NCBI GenBank assembly: GCA_902485915.1
Contig: CABTMH010000052.1
Location: 1-13,304, forward strand
From: an uncultured Oribacterium sp.
GTDB taxonomy: Bacteria; Bacillota; Clostridia; Lachnospirales; Lachnospiraceae
DNA length: 13,304 nt
Direction of reading: 5' to 3'
The position numbers and the translations under genes were made by a program. Every line of letters starts with the position of its first letter. Position 1 is the first letter of the stretch. The notes beneath the pieces are model-generated. The model did not search any database. It saw only the letters and a list, made by a program, of their open reading frames with translations, and was not told where the DNA came from. Positions 4,554 to 12,153 of this stretch are shown here, one piece after another.

Positions 4554-7145
4554 ATGAAGCAGTATATCGTGACCGGTATGAGCTGTGCAGCCTGCCAGAC
4601 GCGTGTCGAGAAGGCCGCGCGGGCAGTGCCGGGGGTACGGGAGGCGACGGTCTCCCTGCTGACGAACACTCTCGCCGTCGAGGGCGATGCGGCACCGGAG
4701 GACATCATAAAGGCCGTGGTGAACGCAGGCTATGGCGCCAGCGAGAAGGGCGGGCATCCAGGCGGAGGCGTCGGCCCGGGAAGTAAGCAGGACGCGGGGA
4801 TGCAGGGGGCGGTCTGCTCCGCTGCGGGCTGCGGCCTCGATCCGATGGCGGCAGAGGAAGAGGCGCTGAGGGATCACGAGACGCCGAAGCTGAAGAAGCG
4901 TCTCCTTCAGTCCGTGCTGTTGCTCGTCGTGCTGATGTACGTCAGCATGGGCCATAATATGGCAGGCTGGCCGCTCCCGGCGGTCTTCGAAAATCCGGTG
5001 AACGGCGGGATCGTACAGATGCTGCTCGCCCTCATCGTGATGTATATCAACCGCAAATTCTTCGTCGGTGGCTTCCGCTCGCTCCTGTACCGGGCACCGA
5101 ACATGGATGCCCTCGTCGCCCTGGGCTCGAGTGCCGCTTTTCTGTACTCGCTGGTGGAACTCTTCCTGATGAGCCTCGCGCTGGCCGACGGGCAGATGGA
5201 GACCGTGCATCATCTGCACCATCATCTGTATTTCGAAACGGCAGCGATGATTCCGGCGCTGATCACGGTCGGCAAGATGCTCGAAGCGAGGTCGAAGGGA
5301 CGGACGGCCGATGCACTTCGAAGCCTCATGAAGCTGGCACCGAAAACCGCCGTACTGCTGCGGGATGGAAAGGAAGTGACGGTGCCGATCGCGGAGGTCC
5401 AGTCCGGCGATCTCTTCGTGGTACGCCCGGGTGAGAGCATCCCGGTGGATGGTGTCATCCTCGAGGGCAGCAGTGCGGTCAATGAAGCCGCCCTCACCGG
5501 GGAGAGCATCCCGGTGGATAAGACCGTCGGCGATGCTGTATCCGCGGCGACCATCAACACCGATGGCTTCCTGAAGCTGCGGGCGACGCGTGTCGGAGAG
5601 GACACGACGCTCAGCCAGATCATCCGGATGGTATCGGACGCAGCCGCGACGAAGGCACCGATCTCCCGGATCGCAGATCAGGTGGCCGGTATCTTCGTAC
5701 CGGCCGTGATCCTCGTTTCTCTGCTGACCTTCATCGCCTGGATGCTGGCCGGGAAGGGTGTGGAATTTGCGATTCCGCGGGCCGTCGCCGTGCTGGTGGT
5801 GTCCTGCCCGTGCGCACTCGGCCTGGCGACACCGGTGGCCATCATGGTCGGCAGCGGACAGGGAGCACGAAACGGTATCCTGTTTAAGACGGCGGCGGCG
5901 CAGGAGCAGGCCGGTCGCATCGAGATCGTCGCGCTGGATAAAACCGGTACGATCACCTCGGGACAGCCGGTGGTGACGGATGTACTTCCGGCCGCCGGAG
6001 TATCGACGGAAACGCTCCTCCAGCTGGCCCTCGACCTCGAGCAGTACTCCGAGCATCCACTGGCCGGTGCCATCGTGCGCTACGCAGAGACGCAGGCCAT
6101 GACCCCACGCGTGGTGACGGAGTTCTCAGCATTGCCCGGCAACGGACTGCACGCGATGCAGGATGCGGCGGAGCTCTGCGGAGGTTCCTATACGTATATG
6201 AAGAAGCGCTTCGGTGTCACGGGCGAGATGGAGCAGCCGTATGAGGCGCTCGCGGAGCAGGGAAAGACCCCGCTTTTCTTCGTACGTGACGGGCAGCCGA
6301 TGGGCATCATCGCGGTCGCGGACGCCATCAAGGAGGATTCTGCGCAGGCCATCACGGAACTTCAGAATATGGGTATCGACGTCTATATGATCACGGGTGA
6401 TAACGAAAAAACGGCCCGGGCCATCGCACAGCAGGCGGGTGTCACGCATGTGATCGCCGGTGTCCTGCCGGATGGAAAGGAAGCGGTGATCCGTCGGCTG
6501 AAGACCGAGGGGCGTGTCGCGATGGTCGGAGACGGCATCAACGATGCGCCGGCCCTCACCCGCGCGGATCTCGGCATCGCCATCGGCGCCGGCGCAGATG
6601 TCGCCATCGATGCGGCGGATGTGGTACTGATGAAGAGCCGGCTCACGGATGTGTCGGCGGCGATCCGTCTCGGACGGGCGACCCTTCGGAACATCCATGA
6701 AAACCTGTTCTGGGCCTTCTTCTATAACGTGATCTGTATCCCGCTGGCGGCCGGCTTCTACACGGCTGTGCTGGGACTCGGATTCGAGATGAGTCCGATG
6801 GTCGGCGCGGCGGCGATGAGCCTGTCGAGCTTCACCGTATGTATGAATGCGTTGCGTCTCAACCTCTGTAAGGTGCATGATGCTTCACAGGATAGAAAAA
6901 TCAGAAAGAGAAAGAAAAAGGAGAGTAAAAAGATGACAGAGACCGTAAAGATCAAGGGTATGATGTGTGGACACTGCGAGGCCAGCGTAAAGAAGGCCCT
7001 CGAGAAGCTCGATGGTGTCGAGGAGGCCGTGGTGTCTCACACCAGCGGTACTGCAGAGCTTAGGCTGAGCGCGCCGGTAGAGGATGCGGCGATTCAGAAG
7101 GCCATCGAGGCCCTCGATTTCGAGTTCGTATCGATCGTAAAGTAA
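4554..7145 (+). CDS. copA: Copper-exporting P1B-type ATPase CopA with in-frame C-terminal CopZ-like domain
   Basis: An 863-residue P1B-1 ATPase that pumps Cu(I) out across the cytoplasmic membrane. In order: N-terminal heavy-metal domain with GMSCAAC (C11, C14); a Gly-rich linker with two more Cys (C88, C93); membrane helices, with a His/Met-rich loop near 215-225; actuator TGES (315-318); transport-site CPC (418-420); phosphorylation DKTGT (D462); SEHPLA (499-504); TGDN (614-617); GDGINDAP (659-666); and Cu-site residues YN (724-725) and MxxSS (755-759). The usual CopA would end near 785. Here the frame continues through a Lys/Arg-rich linker (781-793) into a second heavy-metal domain with GMMCGHC (C805, C808). 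The start ATG 4554 follows GAGG (4545-4548) by 5 bases; the in-frame GTG at 4527 lacks a binding site and lies before conserved sequence. It is the first gene of the cop operon and under CsoR control. Domain-level assignment is certain; whether the fusion is real is discussed in the findings. Confidence 0.94.
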   Translation: MKQYIVTGMSCAACQTRVEKAARAVPGVREATVSLLTNTLAVEGDAAPEDIIKAVVNAGYGASEKGGHPGGGVGPGSKQDAGMQGAVCSAAGCGLDPMAAEEEALRDHETPKLKKRLLQSVLLLVVLMYVSMGHNMAGWPLPAVFENPVNGGIVQMLLALIVMYINRKFFVGGFRSLLYRAPNMDALVALGSSAAFLYSLVELFLMSLALADGQMETVHHLHHHLYFETAAMIPALITVGKMLEARSKGRTADALRSLMKLAPKTAVLLRDGKEVTVPIAEVQSGDLFVVRPGESIPVDGVILEGSSAVNEAALTGESIPVDKTVGDAVSAATINTDGFLKLRATRVGEDTTLSQIIRMVSDAAATKAPISRIADQVAGIFVPAVILVSLLTFIAWMLAGKGVEFAIPRAVAVLVVSCPCALGLATPVAIMVGSGQGARNGILFKTAAAQEQAGRIEIVALDKTGTITSGQPVVTDVLPAAGVSTETLLQLALDLEQYSEHPLAGAIVRYAETQAMTPRVVTEFSALPGNGLHAMQDAAELCGGSYTYMKKRFGVTGEMEQPYEALAEQGKTPLFFVRDGQPMGIIAVADAIKEDSAQAITELQNMGIDVYMITGDNEKTARAIAQQAGVTHVIAGVLPDGKEAVIRRLKTEGRVAMVGDGINDAPALTRADLGIAIGAGADVAIDAADVVLMKSRLTDVSAAIRLGRATLRNIHENLFWAFFYNVICIPLAAGFYTAVLGLGFEMSPMVGAAAMSLSSFTVCMNALRLNLCKVHDASQDRKIRKRKKKESKKMTETVKIKGMMCGHCEASVKKALEKLDGVEEAVVSHTSGTAELRLSAPVEDAAIQKAIEALDFEFVSIVK
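6933..7145 (+). CDS. copZ: CopZ-like copper chaperone, internal in-frame start within copA
   Basis: From ATG 6933, a 70-residue heavy-metal-associated domain can be made alone: MTETVKIKGMMCGHC then a full ferredoxin-like fold, the length and layout of CopZ, the cytosolic chaperone that carries Cu(I) to CopA or CsoR. The CxxC is at C12 and C15. An excellent ribosome binding site, AAGGAG (6918-6923), lies 9 bases upstream, which is hard to explain if this were only the tail of CopA. It shares the copA frame and stop. In the -1 frame a TAA lies at 6926-6928, just where a separate copA would be expected to stop. So either the two genes are fused but copZ is also made alone, or a one-base indel in the A-rich tract hides two separate genes. 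Confidence 0.7.
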   Translation: MTETVKIKGMMCGHCEASVKKALEKLDGVEEAVVSHTSGTAELRLSAPVEDAAIQKAIEALDFEFVSIVK

Positions 7146-7165
7146 ACACTGTGCCGCATGGGGTG

Positions 7166-7223
7166 GAGGCCAATGCAGACGAGCGGGAGGGTATATGCCG
7201 CCCCGGGCGATGACATTGGCCTC
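7166..7223 (+). other. Inverted repeat between copA/copZ and csoR
   Basis: A perfect 10-bp inverted repeat, GAGGCCAATG (7166-7175) and CATTGGCCTC (7214-7223), encloses 38 GC-rich bases that include CCCCGGG and a GGGTATAT resembling half of the CsoR operator. No T-run follows. It may be a processing or stability hairpin that sets csoR dosage within the operon, or hold an internal CsoR site. Function is inferred only from position. Confidence 0.45.
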
Positions 7224-7271
7224 GGATCTGTGCGCGGACGCCGGAAGGATACGTGAAGAGGAGGTGGAAAC

Positions 7272-7586
7272 ATGGCATGCTGCTGTGGACAGGATGAAAA
7301 CGGAAGACAGAAGCATAAGCCGCGGACGCCGGAACAGGTGAAGTCGCTGGTGACGCGCCTGAACCGCATCGACGGGCAGATCCTCGGCATCAAAAAGATG
7401 ATCGAGGAAAACCGTTACTGCCCGGATGTCCTGATGCAGGTCAGCGCCGTGCAGGCCTCGCTGAATTCCTTTAATAAGGAGCTGCTTGCGACGCACATCC
7501 GGACCTGCGTCGTCGATGACATCCGGGATGGGAAGGAAGAGGCGGTGGACGAGCTCTGCGAGCTGCTGAAGAAAACGATGAAGTAG
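7272..7586 (+). CDS. csoR: Copper-sensing transcriptional repressor CsoR
   Basis: A 104-residue CsoR/RcnR-family all-helical repressor that binds DNA as a tetramer without Cu and lets go when Cu(I) binds. The Cu(I) triad is complete with canonical spacing: C50, H75 and C79 (25 and 4 residues apart, as in Mycobacterium tuberculosis C36/H61/C65). The family core VTRLNRIDGQILGIKKMIEE (27-46), then NRYCPDVLMQ (47-56), is intact. The start ATG follows AGAGGAGG (7257-7264) by 7 bases. The N-terminus MACCCGQ carries three consecutive Cys in a short extension before the core, and C96 lies near the end; neither is part of the known site. As last gene of the cop operon, it would be autoregulated through the operators near 4465-4526. 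Annotation as a copper rather than nickel or formaldehyde sensor rests on the Cys-His-Cys triad and the copA context. Confidence 0.94.
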   Translation: MACCCGQDENGRQKHKPRTPEQVKSLVTRLNRIDGQILGIKKMIEENRYCPDVLMQVSAVQASLNSFNKELLATHIRTCVVDDIRDGKEEAVDELCELLKKTMK

Positions 7587-7670
7587 GCCCGCGAGAGCAT
7601 CCGCTGGAGCCTCGGCCACCGGTACGTTTGATGGCGTCGTTTCTCTGCATACGACATAAGAAAAGGTGCA

Positions 7671-7703
7671 TTAGCAGTCTTCGAAAAAGACTGCTAATTT
7701 TTT
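7671..7703 (+). terminator. Intrinsic terminator of the cop operon
   Basis: A perfect 11-bp stem (TTAGCAGTCTT 7671-7681, AAGACTGCTAA 7687-7697) with loop CGAAA and six T (7698-7703). It ends the copA-csoR transcript and separates it from ftsH. Confidence 0.93.
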
Positions 7704-7709
7704 GCTCCG

Positions 7710-7739
7710 TTCACATAGTTAACACATTTCTGCTTTATA
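7710..7739 (+). promoter_or_regulatory. Candidate ftsH promoter
   Basis: TTCACA (7710-7715), an 18-base spacer and TTTATA (7734-7739), with TG at 7731-7732, is the best promoter-like pair between the cop terminator and ftsH. The match is moderate and the exact -10 register is uncertain because the region is AT-rich. Downstream a small inverted repeat AGAGGA/TCCTCT (7756-7761, 7768-7773) lies in the leader just ahead of the ribosome binding site. Confidence 0.4.
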
Positions 7740-7795
7740 TTTAGGAGCATCAGATAGAGGAATGATATCCTCTGTTACATGAAAGGATGAAACTT

Positions 7796-9865
7796 ATGGG
7801 AAATATAGTACAGATCTTCCAGCGGCATCGGCTGAAGAGGCAGATGACGCTCGCCAATGGAAACAACGACCAGAACCATCCGGATGACGATCATGGTTTT
7901 GGTGATTTTAACGATTTCTTTAACCAGTTCACGAACGGTCAGAACGGCGCGAATGGAAATCGTGGGAACAACGGTAATAACAGCTATCAGCCGAAGAATA
8001 AAAAGCCGCTGATTTTCTATTATTTCATCGCGCTTCTCATCATCCTGCTGCTGAACACCTTCGTCTTCCCGTCACTGATGACACGGTCGATCCGTCAGAC
8101 GAGCTATACGGAGTTCATGAACGCCGTGAACAACCAGGCCATCACGAAGGTGAACCTGGGGGATGATACCATCACCTATGTCGCGAAGGTAAACGGGCAG
8201 GACCTCACCTGCCAGACCGGTCGACTGAAGAACGAGTACACCGAGGCACAGGTACTCCAGGAGCTCTACCGGCAGGGCGTCAACTTCGATGAGACGATTC
8301 CGGTCGAGACCAGCCCGCTGATCAGTTTCCTTTTAAGCTGGGTATTCCCGATTCTTCTGTTCTGGGCCCTCGGAAACTGGCTCAGCAAGCGCATGGCGAG
8401 CACACTCGGTGCTGGTGGCGGCTTCGGCGGCATGGGCGGCTTCGGTAAGTCAAACGCCCGTGAGTATGAGGCGAAGGATGGAAACAAGGTGACCTTTAAG
8501 GATGTCGCCGGTGAGGATGAAGCGAAGGAACTTCTGTCTGAGATGGTCGACTACCTGAAGGAGCCGGATAAGTATACGAAGATCGGTGCGCATATCCCGA
8601 AGGGCGCCCTGCTTGTCGGCCCTCCAGGAACCGGTAAGACCTTACTTGCGAAGGCCGTCGCCGGTGAGGCGAACGTTCCGTTCTTCTCCATCTCAGGCTC
8701 TGAGTTCGTCGAGATGTTCGTCGGCATGGGCGCTGCGAAGGTGCGTGATCTGTTTACGCAGGCGAAGAAAAAGGCACCGTGTATCATCTTTATCGATGAG
8801 ATCGATGCCATCGGTAAGAAACGTGGCAACGGTGCGATGGGCGGAAACGATGAGCGTGAGCAGACCCTGAACCAGCTTCTGACAGAGATGGATGGTTTCG
8901 ACAGCTCAAAGGCCATCATCATCCTGGCAGCGACGAACCAGCCGGATTCACTGGATCCTGCACTGCTTCGTCCGGGCCGTTTCGATCGTCGTGTACCGGT
9001 GGAGCTTCCGGATTTCCAGGGTCGTGTGGACATCCTGAAGGTGCACTCCAGAGGCATCAAGATGGCGGACAACGTCGATCTTAGTGCCATCGCGAAGGCA
9101 GCTGCCGGTGCGAGTGGTGCGGAGCTTGCGAACATCATCAACGAGGCGGCACTCCGTGCGGTACGTGCCGGTCGTGAACGCGTGATCCAGTCGGATCTCG
9201 AGGAGTCGATCGAGGTGGTCATCGCCGGTTATCAGAAGAAGAACAACGTGATGACCGATAAGGAAAAGCTGATCGTTTCCTACCATGAGGTCGGTCATGC
9301 ACTGGTCGCTGCGCTTCAGAAGAACTCGGCACCGGTACAGAAGATCACGATCATCCCGAGAACCTCAGGTGCACTGGGCTACACCATGCAGGTCGAGGAC
9401 GAAGGAAACCACTACCTCTACTCGAAGGAGGAACTGGAGAATAAGATCGCGACGCTCACCGGCGGACGTTGTGCAGAGGAGCTGATCTTCCATACCTGCA
9501 CGACCGGTGCGAGCAACGACATCGAGCAGGCGACGAAGTATGCCCGTGCGATGATCACGCGCTATGGCATGGCAGATGATATCGGTATGGTGGCGATGGA
9601 GCAGATCCAGAACCAGTACCTCGGCGGTGATGCATCGCTCACCTGCTCGCCGGAAACGCAGACGAAGATCGACCAGATGACCGTGAATCTCGTAAAGAAG
9701 CAGCATGATAAGGCATATCAGCTGCTGAGTGACAACATCACGAAGCTTCACGAGATCACGAAGTACCTCTATGAGAAGGAGACCATCACCGGCGCAGAGT
9801 TTATGGAGATCCTGAACCGGAAGGAGATCGATCCGTCGGTAGTGGCACCGGGCACACAGGCCTGA
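7796..9865 (+). CDS. ftsH: ATP-dependent zinc metalloprotease FtsH
   Basis: A 689-residue membrane-anchored AAA+ protease that degrades damaged membrane proteins and regulators. Residues ~73-90 and ~176-194 are the two membrane helices flanking the short external domain. The AAA+ core has Walker A GPPGTGKT (275-282), Walker B FIDEID (332-337) and the second region of homology with NQPDSLDPALLRPGRFDR (381-398). The zinc protease has HEVGH (497-501; most FtsH have HEAGH, but the HExxH ligands are intact) and the third ligand D575 in GASNDIEQAT. Start: AAAGGA (7782-7787) overlaps the first ATG (7787), so the ATG at 7796, 8 bases downstream of that site, is the likely start; starting at 7787 would add only MKL. 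About 70 residues precede the first helix, rich in Asn, Gly and Asp (21-63), whereas classical FtsH begins almost at the helix. It is flanked by terminators and is probably monocistronic. Confidence 0.95.
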   Translation: MGNIVQIFQRHRLKRQMTLANGNNDQNHPDDDHGFGDFNDFFNQFTNGQNGANGNRGNNGNNSYQPKNKKPLIFYYFIALLIILLLNTFVFPSLMTRSIRQTSYTEFMNAVNNQAITKVNLGDDTITYVAKVNGQDLTCQTGRLKNEYTEAQVLQELYRQGVNFDETIPVETSPLISFLLSWVFPILLFWALGNWLSKRMASTLGAGGGFGGMGGFGKSNAREYEAKDGNKVTFKDVAGEDEAKELLSEMVDYLKEPDKYTKIGAHIPKGALLVGPPGTGKTLLAKAVAGEANVPFFSISGSEFVEMFVGMGAAKVRDLFTQAKKKAPCIIFIDEIDAIGKKRGNGAMGGNDEREQTLNQLLTEMDGFDSSKAIIILAATNQPDSLDPALLRPGRFDRRVPVELPDFQGRVDILKVHSRGIKMADNVDLSAIAKAAAGASGAELANIINEAALRAVRAGRERVIQSDLEESIEVVIAGYQKKNNVMTDKEKLIVSYHEVGHALVAALQKNSAPVQKITIIPRTSGALGYTMQVEDEGNHYLYSKEELENKIATLTGGRCAEELIFHTCTTGASNDIEQATKYARAMITRYGMADDIGMVAMEQIQNQYLGGDASLTCSPETQTKIDQMTVNLVKKQHDKAYQLLSDNITKLHEITKYLYEKETITGAEFMEILNRKEIDPSVVAPGTQA

Positions 9866-9962
9866 GCAGTCTCCCGAAAGGTTACGGATGGTAAGGTGCA
9901 CATCGGATAGAAAAATCGGATAAACCGAAGCGTATCCCGTATGGCCGCATAGGCAGGCGGTG

Positions 9963-10005
9963 AAGACTCGTTACAGTTTGAGAAAACTGTAACGAGTCTT
10001 TTTTT
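9963..10005 (+). terminator. Intrinsic terminator after ftsH
   Basis: A perfect 17-bp stem (9963-9979 and 9984-10000) with a GAGA tetraloop and a run of seven T (9999-10005). The strongest terminator in the window. The 97 bases between the ftsH stop and it hold only an 8-base direct repeat ATCGGATA (9902-9909, 9915-9922) of unknown meaning. Confidence 0.96.
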
Positions 10006-10028
10006 ATTCTGAACAATCTGCAGGAACG

Positions 10029-10058
10029 GTGACAAAACCGGTTCAGTTTACGTATAAT
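10029..10058 (+). promoter_or_regulatory. fbp promoter
   Basis: GTGACA (10029-10034), an 18-base spacer and a perfect TATAAT (10053-10058). Transcription would begin near 10065, only about six bases before the leader hairpin at 10071. Confidence 0.72.
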
Positions 10059-10070
10059 AAAACCAACTAT

Positions 10071-10123
10071 AGATACCCTTCGGGCGGGGACTTCGCTGAA
10101 CGGGTATCTGCGATCTGTTTTTT
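10071..10123 (+). promoter_or_regulatory. Leader hairpin / possible attenuator of fbp
   Basis: AGATACCC (10071-10078) pairs with GGGTATCT (10102-10109). The inside can pair further, TTC with GAA (one bulged C) and GGCG-type bases with CGCT, giving an almost continuous imperfect hairpin. Eight bases later come six T (10118-10123), then the ribosome binding site AAGGGA (10126-10131). The gap between stem and T-run is long for a terminator, so it may be a 5' stabilising hairpin or an attenuator. No known riboswitch was recognised. Its arms resemble the terminator at 1384-1414. Confidence 0.5.
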
Positions 10124-10137
10124 ACAAGGGAAGTAGT

Positions 10138-12099
10138 ATGCGTGATCTTGATTATTTGAAGCTGCTCGCGAAGCAGTTTCCGACGGCGACGGCGGCAGGT
10201 GCGGAGATCATCAACCTGCGTGCGATCTGTGCACTCCCGAAGGGCACAGAGTATTTCTTTTCAGACCTGCATGGTGAAAGCGACGCCTTCATCTACCTGA
10301 TGCGGTCGGCCTCCGGAATCGTTCGTGATAAGATCGATGAAACCTTCGGAAACCTGCTGCCGGAGGAGGAGCAGCTGGAGCTTGCGAACCTGATTTACTA
10401 TCCGAGAGACATCCTTTCGGATCCGGCACACAAGGCGAAGGATACACCAGAGTGGCAGCGCATCACGATCAATCGTCTCGTGAATATCTGTCGCTGCGTA
10501 AGCTCCAAGTACACCCGTTCGAAGGTGCGTAAGAAGATGCCGCAGCAGTATGCCTACGCGATCGATGAGCTCCTGCACATCGACAGTCATGATGAGGATA
10601 AGCGAGGCTATCTCCGCGGTATCATGGATGCCATCATCGACATCGACATGGGTGATGATTTCATCGTGGCTCTGTCGGAGCTGATCCAGAACCTCGTCAT
10701 CGATAATCTCCATATCATCGGCGATATCTTCGATCGAGGCCCGCATGCGGACCAGATCATGGAGGAGCTGATGAGCTTCCATGATGTGGACATCGAGTGG
10801 GGAAATCATGATGCCGAGTGGATGGGGGCCGCCTGTGGTAATCCGGCCTGCATCGCAAGCGTTCTCCGCATCGCCACCTCCTATAATTCCTTCGATGTGC
10901 TCGAGGATGGCTACGGCATCAACCTGCGTCCGCTGTCTATGTTTGCCGAAGAGGTGTATGGCGATGACCCATGTGCCTGCTTCCAGCCACATCTCCTGGA
11001 TACCAATGTCTCCGACTCGGTAGATCCTCGTCTCGCCGCGAAGATGTGTAAGGCCATCAGTATCATCCTGTTTAAGGAGGAAGGGGCACTGATCCGCCGC
11101 CATCCGGAGTATAAGCTCGACCACCGTATGCTCCTCGATCAGGTCGATTACGAAAAGGGCACGGTGACCATCGATGGACAGAGCTATCCGCTGAAGGATA
11201 CGAATTTCCCGACCATCGACCCGAAGGATCCGTATAAGATGACGGAGAAGGAAACGGAGCTGATGAACACCCTGGTGTACAGCTTCACACACTCGCAGCT
11301 GCTGCAGAAGCACATCCGCTTCTTCTTTACGAATGGCGCGATGTATAAGGTGGTCAATAACAACATCCTCTACCATGGCTGTATCCCGATGAACGTGGAC
11401 GGCTCCTTCCTGCAGCTCGAGACGGCGAAGGGCAGTGTCGGCGGAAAGGCCCTCATGGATTACTTCTATGAGCGGGCCATCGATGCGTATTTCCTGAATG
11501 GAGAGAATGATCCGAAGGGAAAGGTGTACGCCACGGATCTTTTCTGGTATATGTGGTGCGGCCCATGCTCACCGCTGTTCGGAAAGGATAAGATGACGAC
11601 CTTCGAGCACTGCTTCATCGAGGATCCGGATACACATGTGGAGAAGTTTAACATCTACTATGAATTCTCGAAGGAAGAGCGCTATGTCGACCGGATCTTC
11701 GCGGAATTCGGTGTGGATCCGGAGATGGGCCATGTGGTCAATGGGCATGTGCCGGTGAAAACGAAGCGTGGCGAGTCTCCGATTAAGGCAAACGGCAAGC
11801 TCTTCGTCATCGATGGCGGCATCTCGAAGGCCTATCACTCCCGCACCGGCATCGCCGGCTATACGCTCATTTTCAACTCCCGCCATCTGGCGCTGGCAGA
11901 GCATAAGGGATTCCGGAAGGGATCCGAAAATACGCCGGAGATCCAGATCGTGGAGCAGATGAAGCACCGCATCCATGTCGGCGAAACCGATAATGGACAG
12001 GAGCTGAAGCGTCAGATCGCCGACCTCGAGGAGCTGCTCACGGCGTATCGCAACGGTGATATCCGCGAGAAGGGCGAAATTGTGCAAAAGAGGCATTGA
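10138..12099 (+). CDS. fbp: Class III (Firmicutes-type) fructose-1,6-bisphosphatase
   Basis: A 653-residue enzyme that removes the 1-phosphate from fructose 1,6-bisphosphate in gluconeogenesis, of the large Bacillus-type class III family (about 640-670 residues) unrelated to E. coli Fbp. It has a calcineurin-like metal centre in the expected order: FSDLHGE (41-47; D43, H45), GDIFDRGPHAD (195-205), EWGNHDAEW (220-228) and NGHVP (535-539), then ANGKLFVIDGGISKAYHSR. The family segment YATDLFWYMWCGPCSPLFGKDK (two parts, near 462-484) is intact. The start ATG follows AAGGGA (10126-10131) by 6 bases. It has its own promoter, leader hairpin and terminator, so it is probably monocistronic. In Bacillus subtilis the activity depends on phosphoenolpyruvate; whether that holds here cannot be seen. 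Assignment is secure. Confidence 0.95.
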   Translation: MRDLDYLKLLAKQFPTATAAGAEIINLRAICALPKGTEYFFSDLHGESDAFIYLMRSASGIVRDKIDETFGNLLPEEEQLELANLIYYPRDILSDPAHKAKDTPEWQRITINRLVNICRCVSSKYTRSKVRKKMPQQYAYAIDELLHIDSHDEDKRGYLRGIMDAIIDIDMGDDFIVALSELIQNLVIDNLHIIGDIFDRGPHADQIMEELMSFHDVDIEWGNHDAEWMGAACGNPACIASVLRIATSYNSFDVLEDGYGINLRPLSMFAEEVYGDDPCACFQPHLLDTNVSDSVDPRLAAKMCKAISIILFKEEGALIRRHPEYKLDHRMLLDQVDYEKGTVTIDGQSYPLKDTNFPTIDPKDPYKMTEKETELMNTLVYSFTHSQLLQKHIRFFFTNGAMYKVVNNNILYHGCIPMNVDGSFLQLETAKGSVGGKALMDYFYERAIDAYFLNGENDPKGKVYATDLFWYMWCGPCSPLFGKDKMTTFEHCFIEDPDTHVEKFNIYYEFSKEERYVDRIFAEFGVDPEMGHVVNGHVPVKTKRGESPIKANGKLFVIDGGISKAYHSRTGIAGYTLIFNSRHLALAEHKGFRKGSENTPEIQIVEQMKHRIHVGETDNGQELKRQIADLEELLTAYRNGDIREKGEIVQKRH

Positions 12100-12124
12100 T
12101 TCGAAAATAGAATAGTGCTATAAA
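12096..12124 (+). promoter_or_regulatory. Candidate promoter for the MATE gene, overlapping the fbp stop codon
   Basis: TTGATT (12096-12101), a 17-base spacer and TATAAA (12119-12124), with an extended TGC at 12116-12118. The -35 box includes the fbp stop codon TGA (12097-12099). The start point, near 12131, would lie inside the terminator hairpin, so transcripts from here would lack most of its 5' arm and could escape termination. The sequence match is good; activity is inference. Confidence 0.5.
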
Positions 12125-12153
12125 AAACGGGACCAAAACGGGATCCCGTTTTT
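12123..12153 (+). terminator. Intrinsic terminator after fbp
   Basis: AAAAACGGGA (12123-12132) pairs with TCCCGTTTTT (12144-12153) around an 11-base loop, ending in five T. An alternative perfect palindrome, AAAACGGGATCCCGTTTT (12135-12152), shares the 3' arm. The 122 bases from here to the MATE start hold a further inverted repeat TCGTCAT/ATGACGA (12225-12231, 12252-12258) but no gene. Confidence 0.75.

Noticed and set aside
3999..6056. 685-codon open frame on the minus strand
   Set aside because: It lies opposite the lipoprotein tail and copA, both with clear family motifs. Its translation is rich in Arg/His with no recognisable domain, as expected from the complement of strongly biased codons.
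9902..9922. Direct repeat ATCGGATA as a possible regulator site or attachment site
   Set aside because: Eight bases repeated once, upstream of a terminator, with no integrase or mobile gene nearby; too little to support a call.
10059..10137. Known riboswitch upstream of fbp
   Set aside because: The leader is only about 70 bases and I could not match its loops to any named riboswitch class, so it is listed only as an unclassified hairpin.
10261..11376. 371-codon minus-strand open frame opposite fbp
   Set aside because: The + strand gene has complete metallophosphatase motifs. The antisense frame arises from codon bias and has no family signature.
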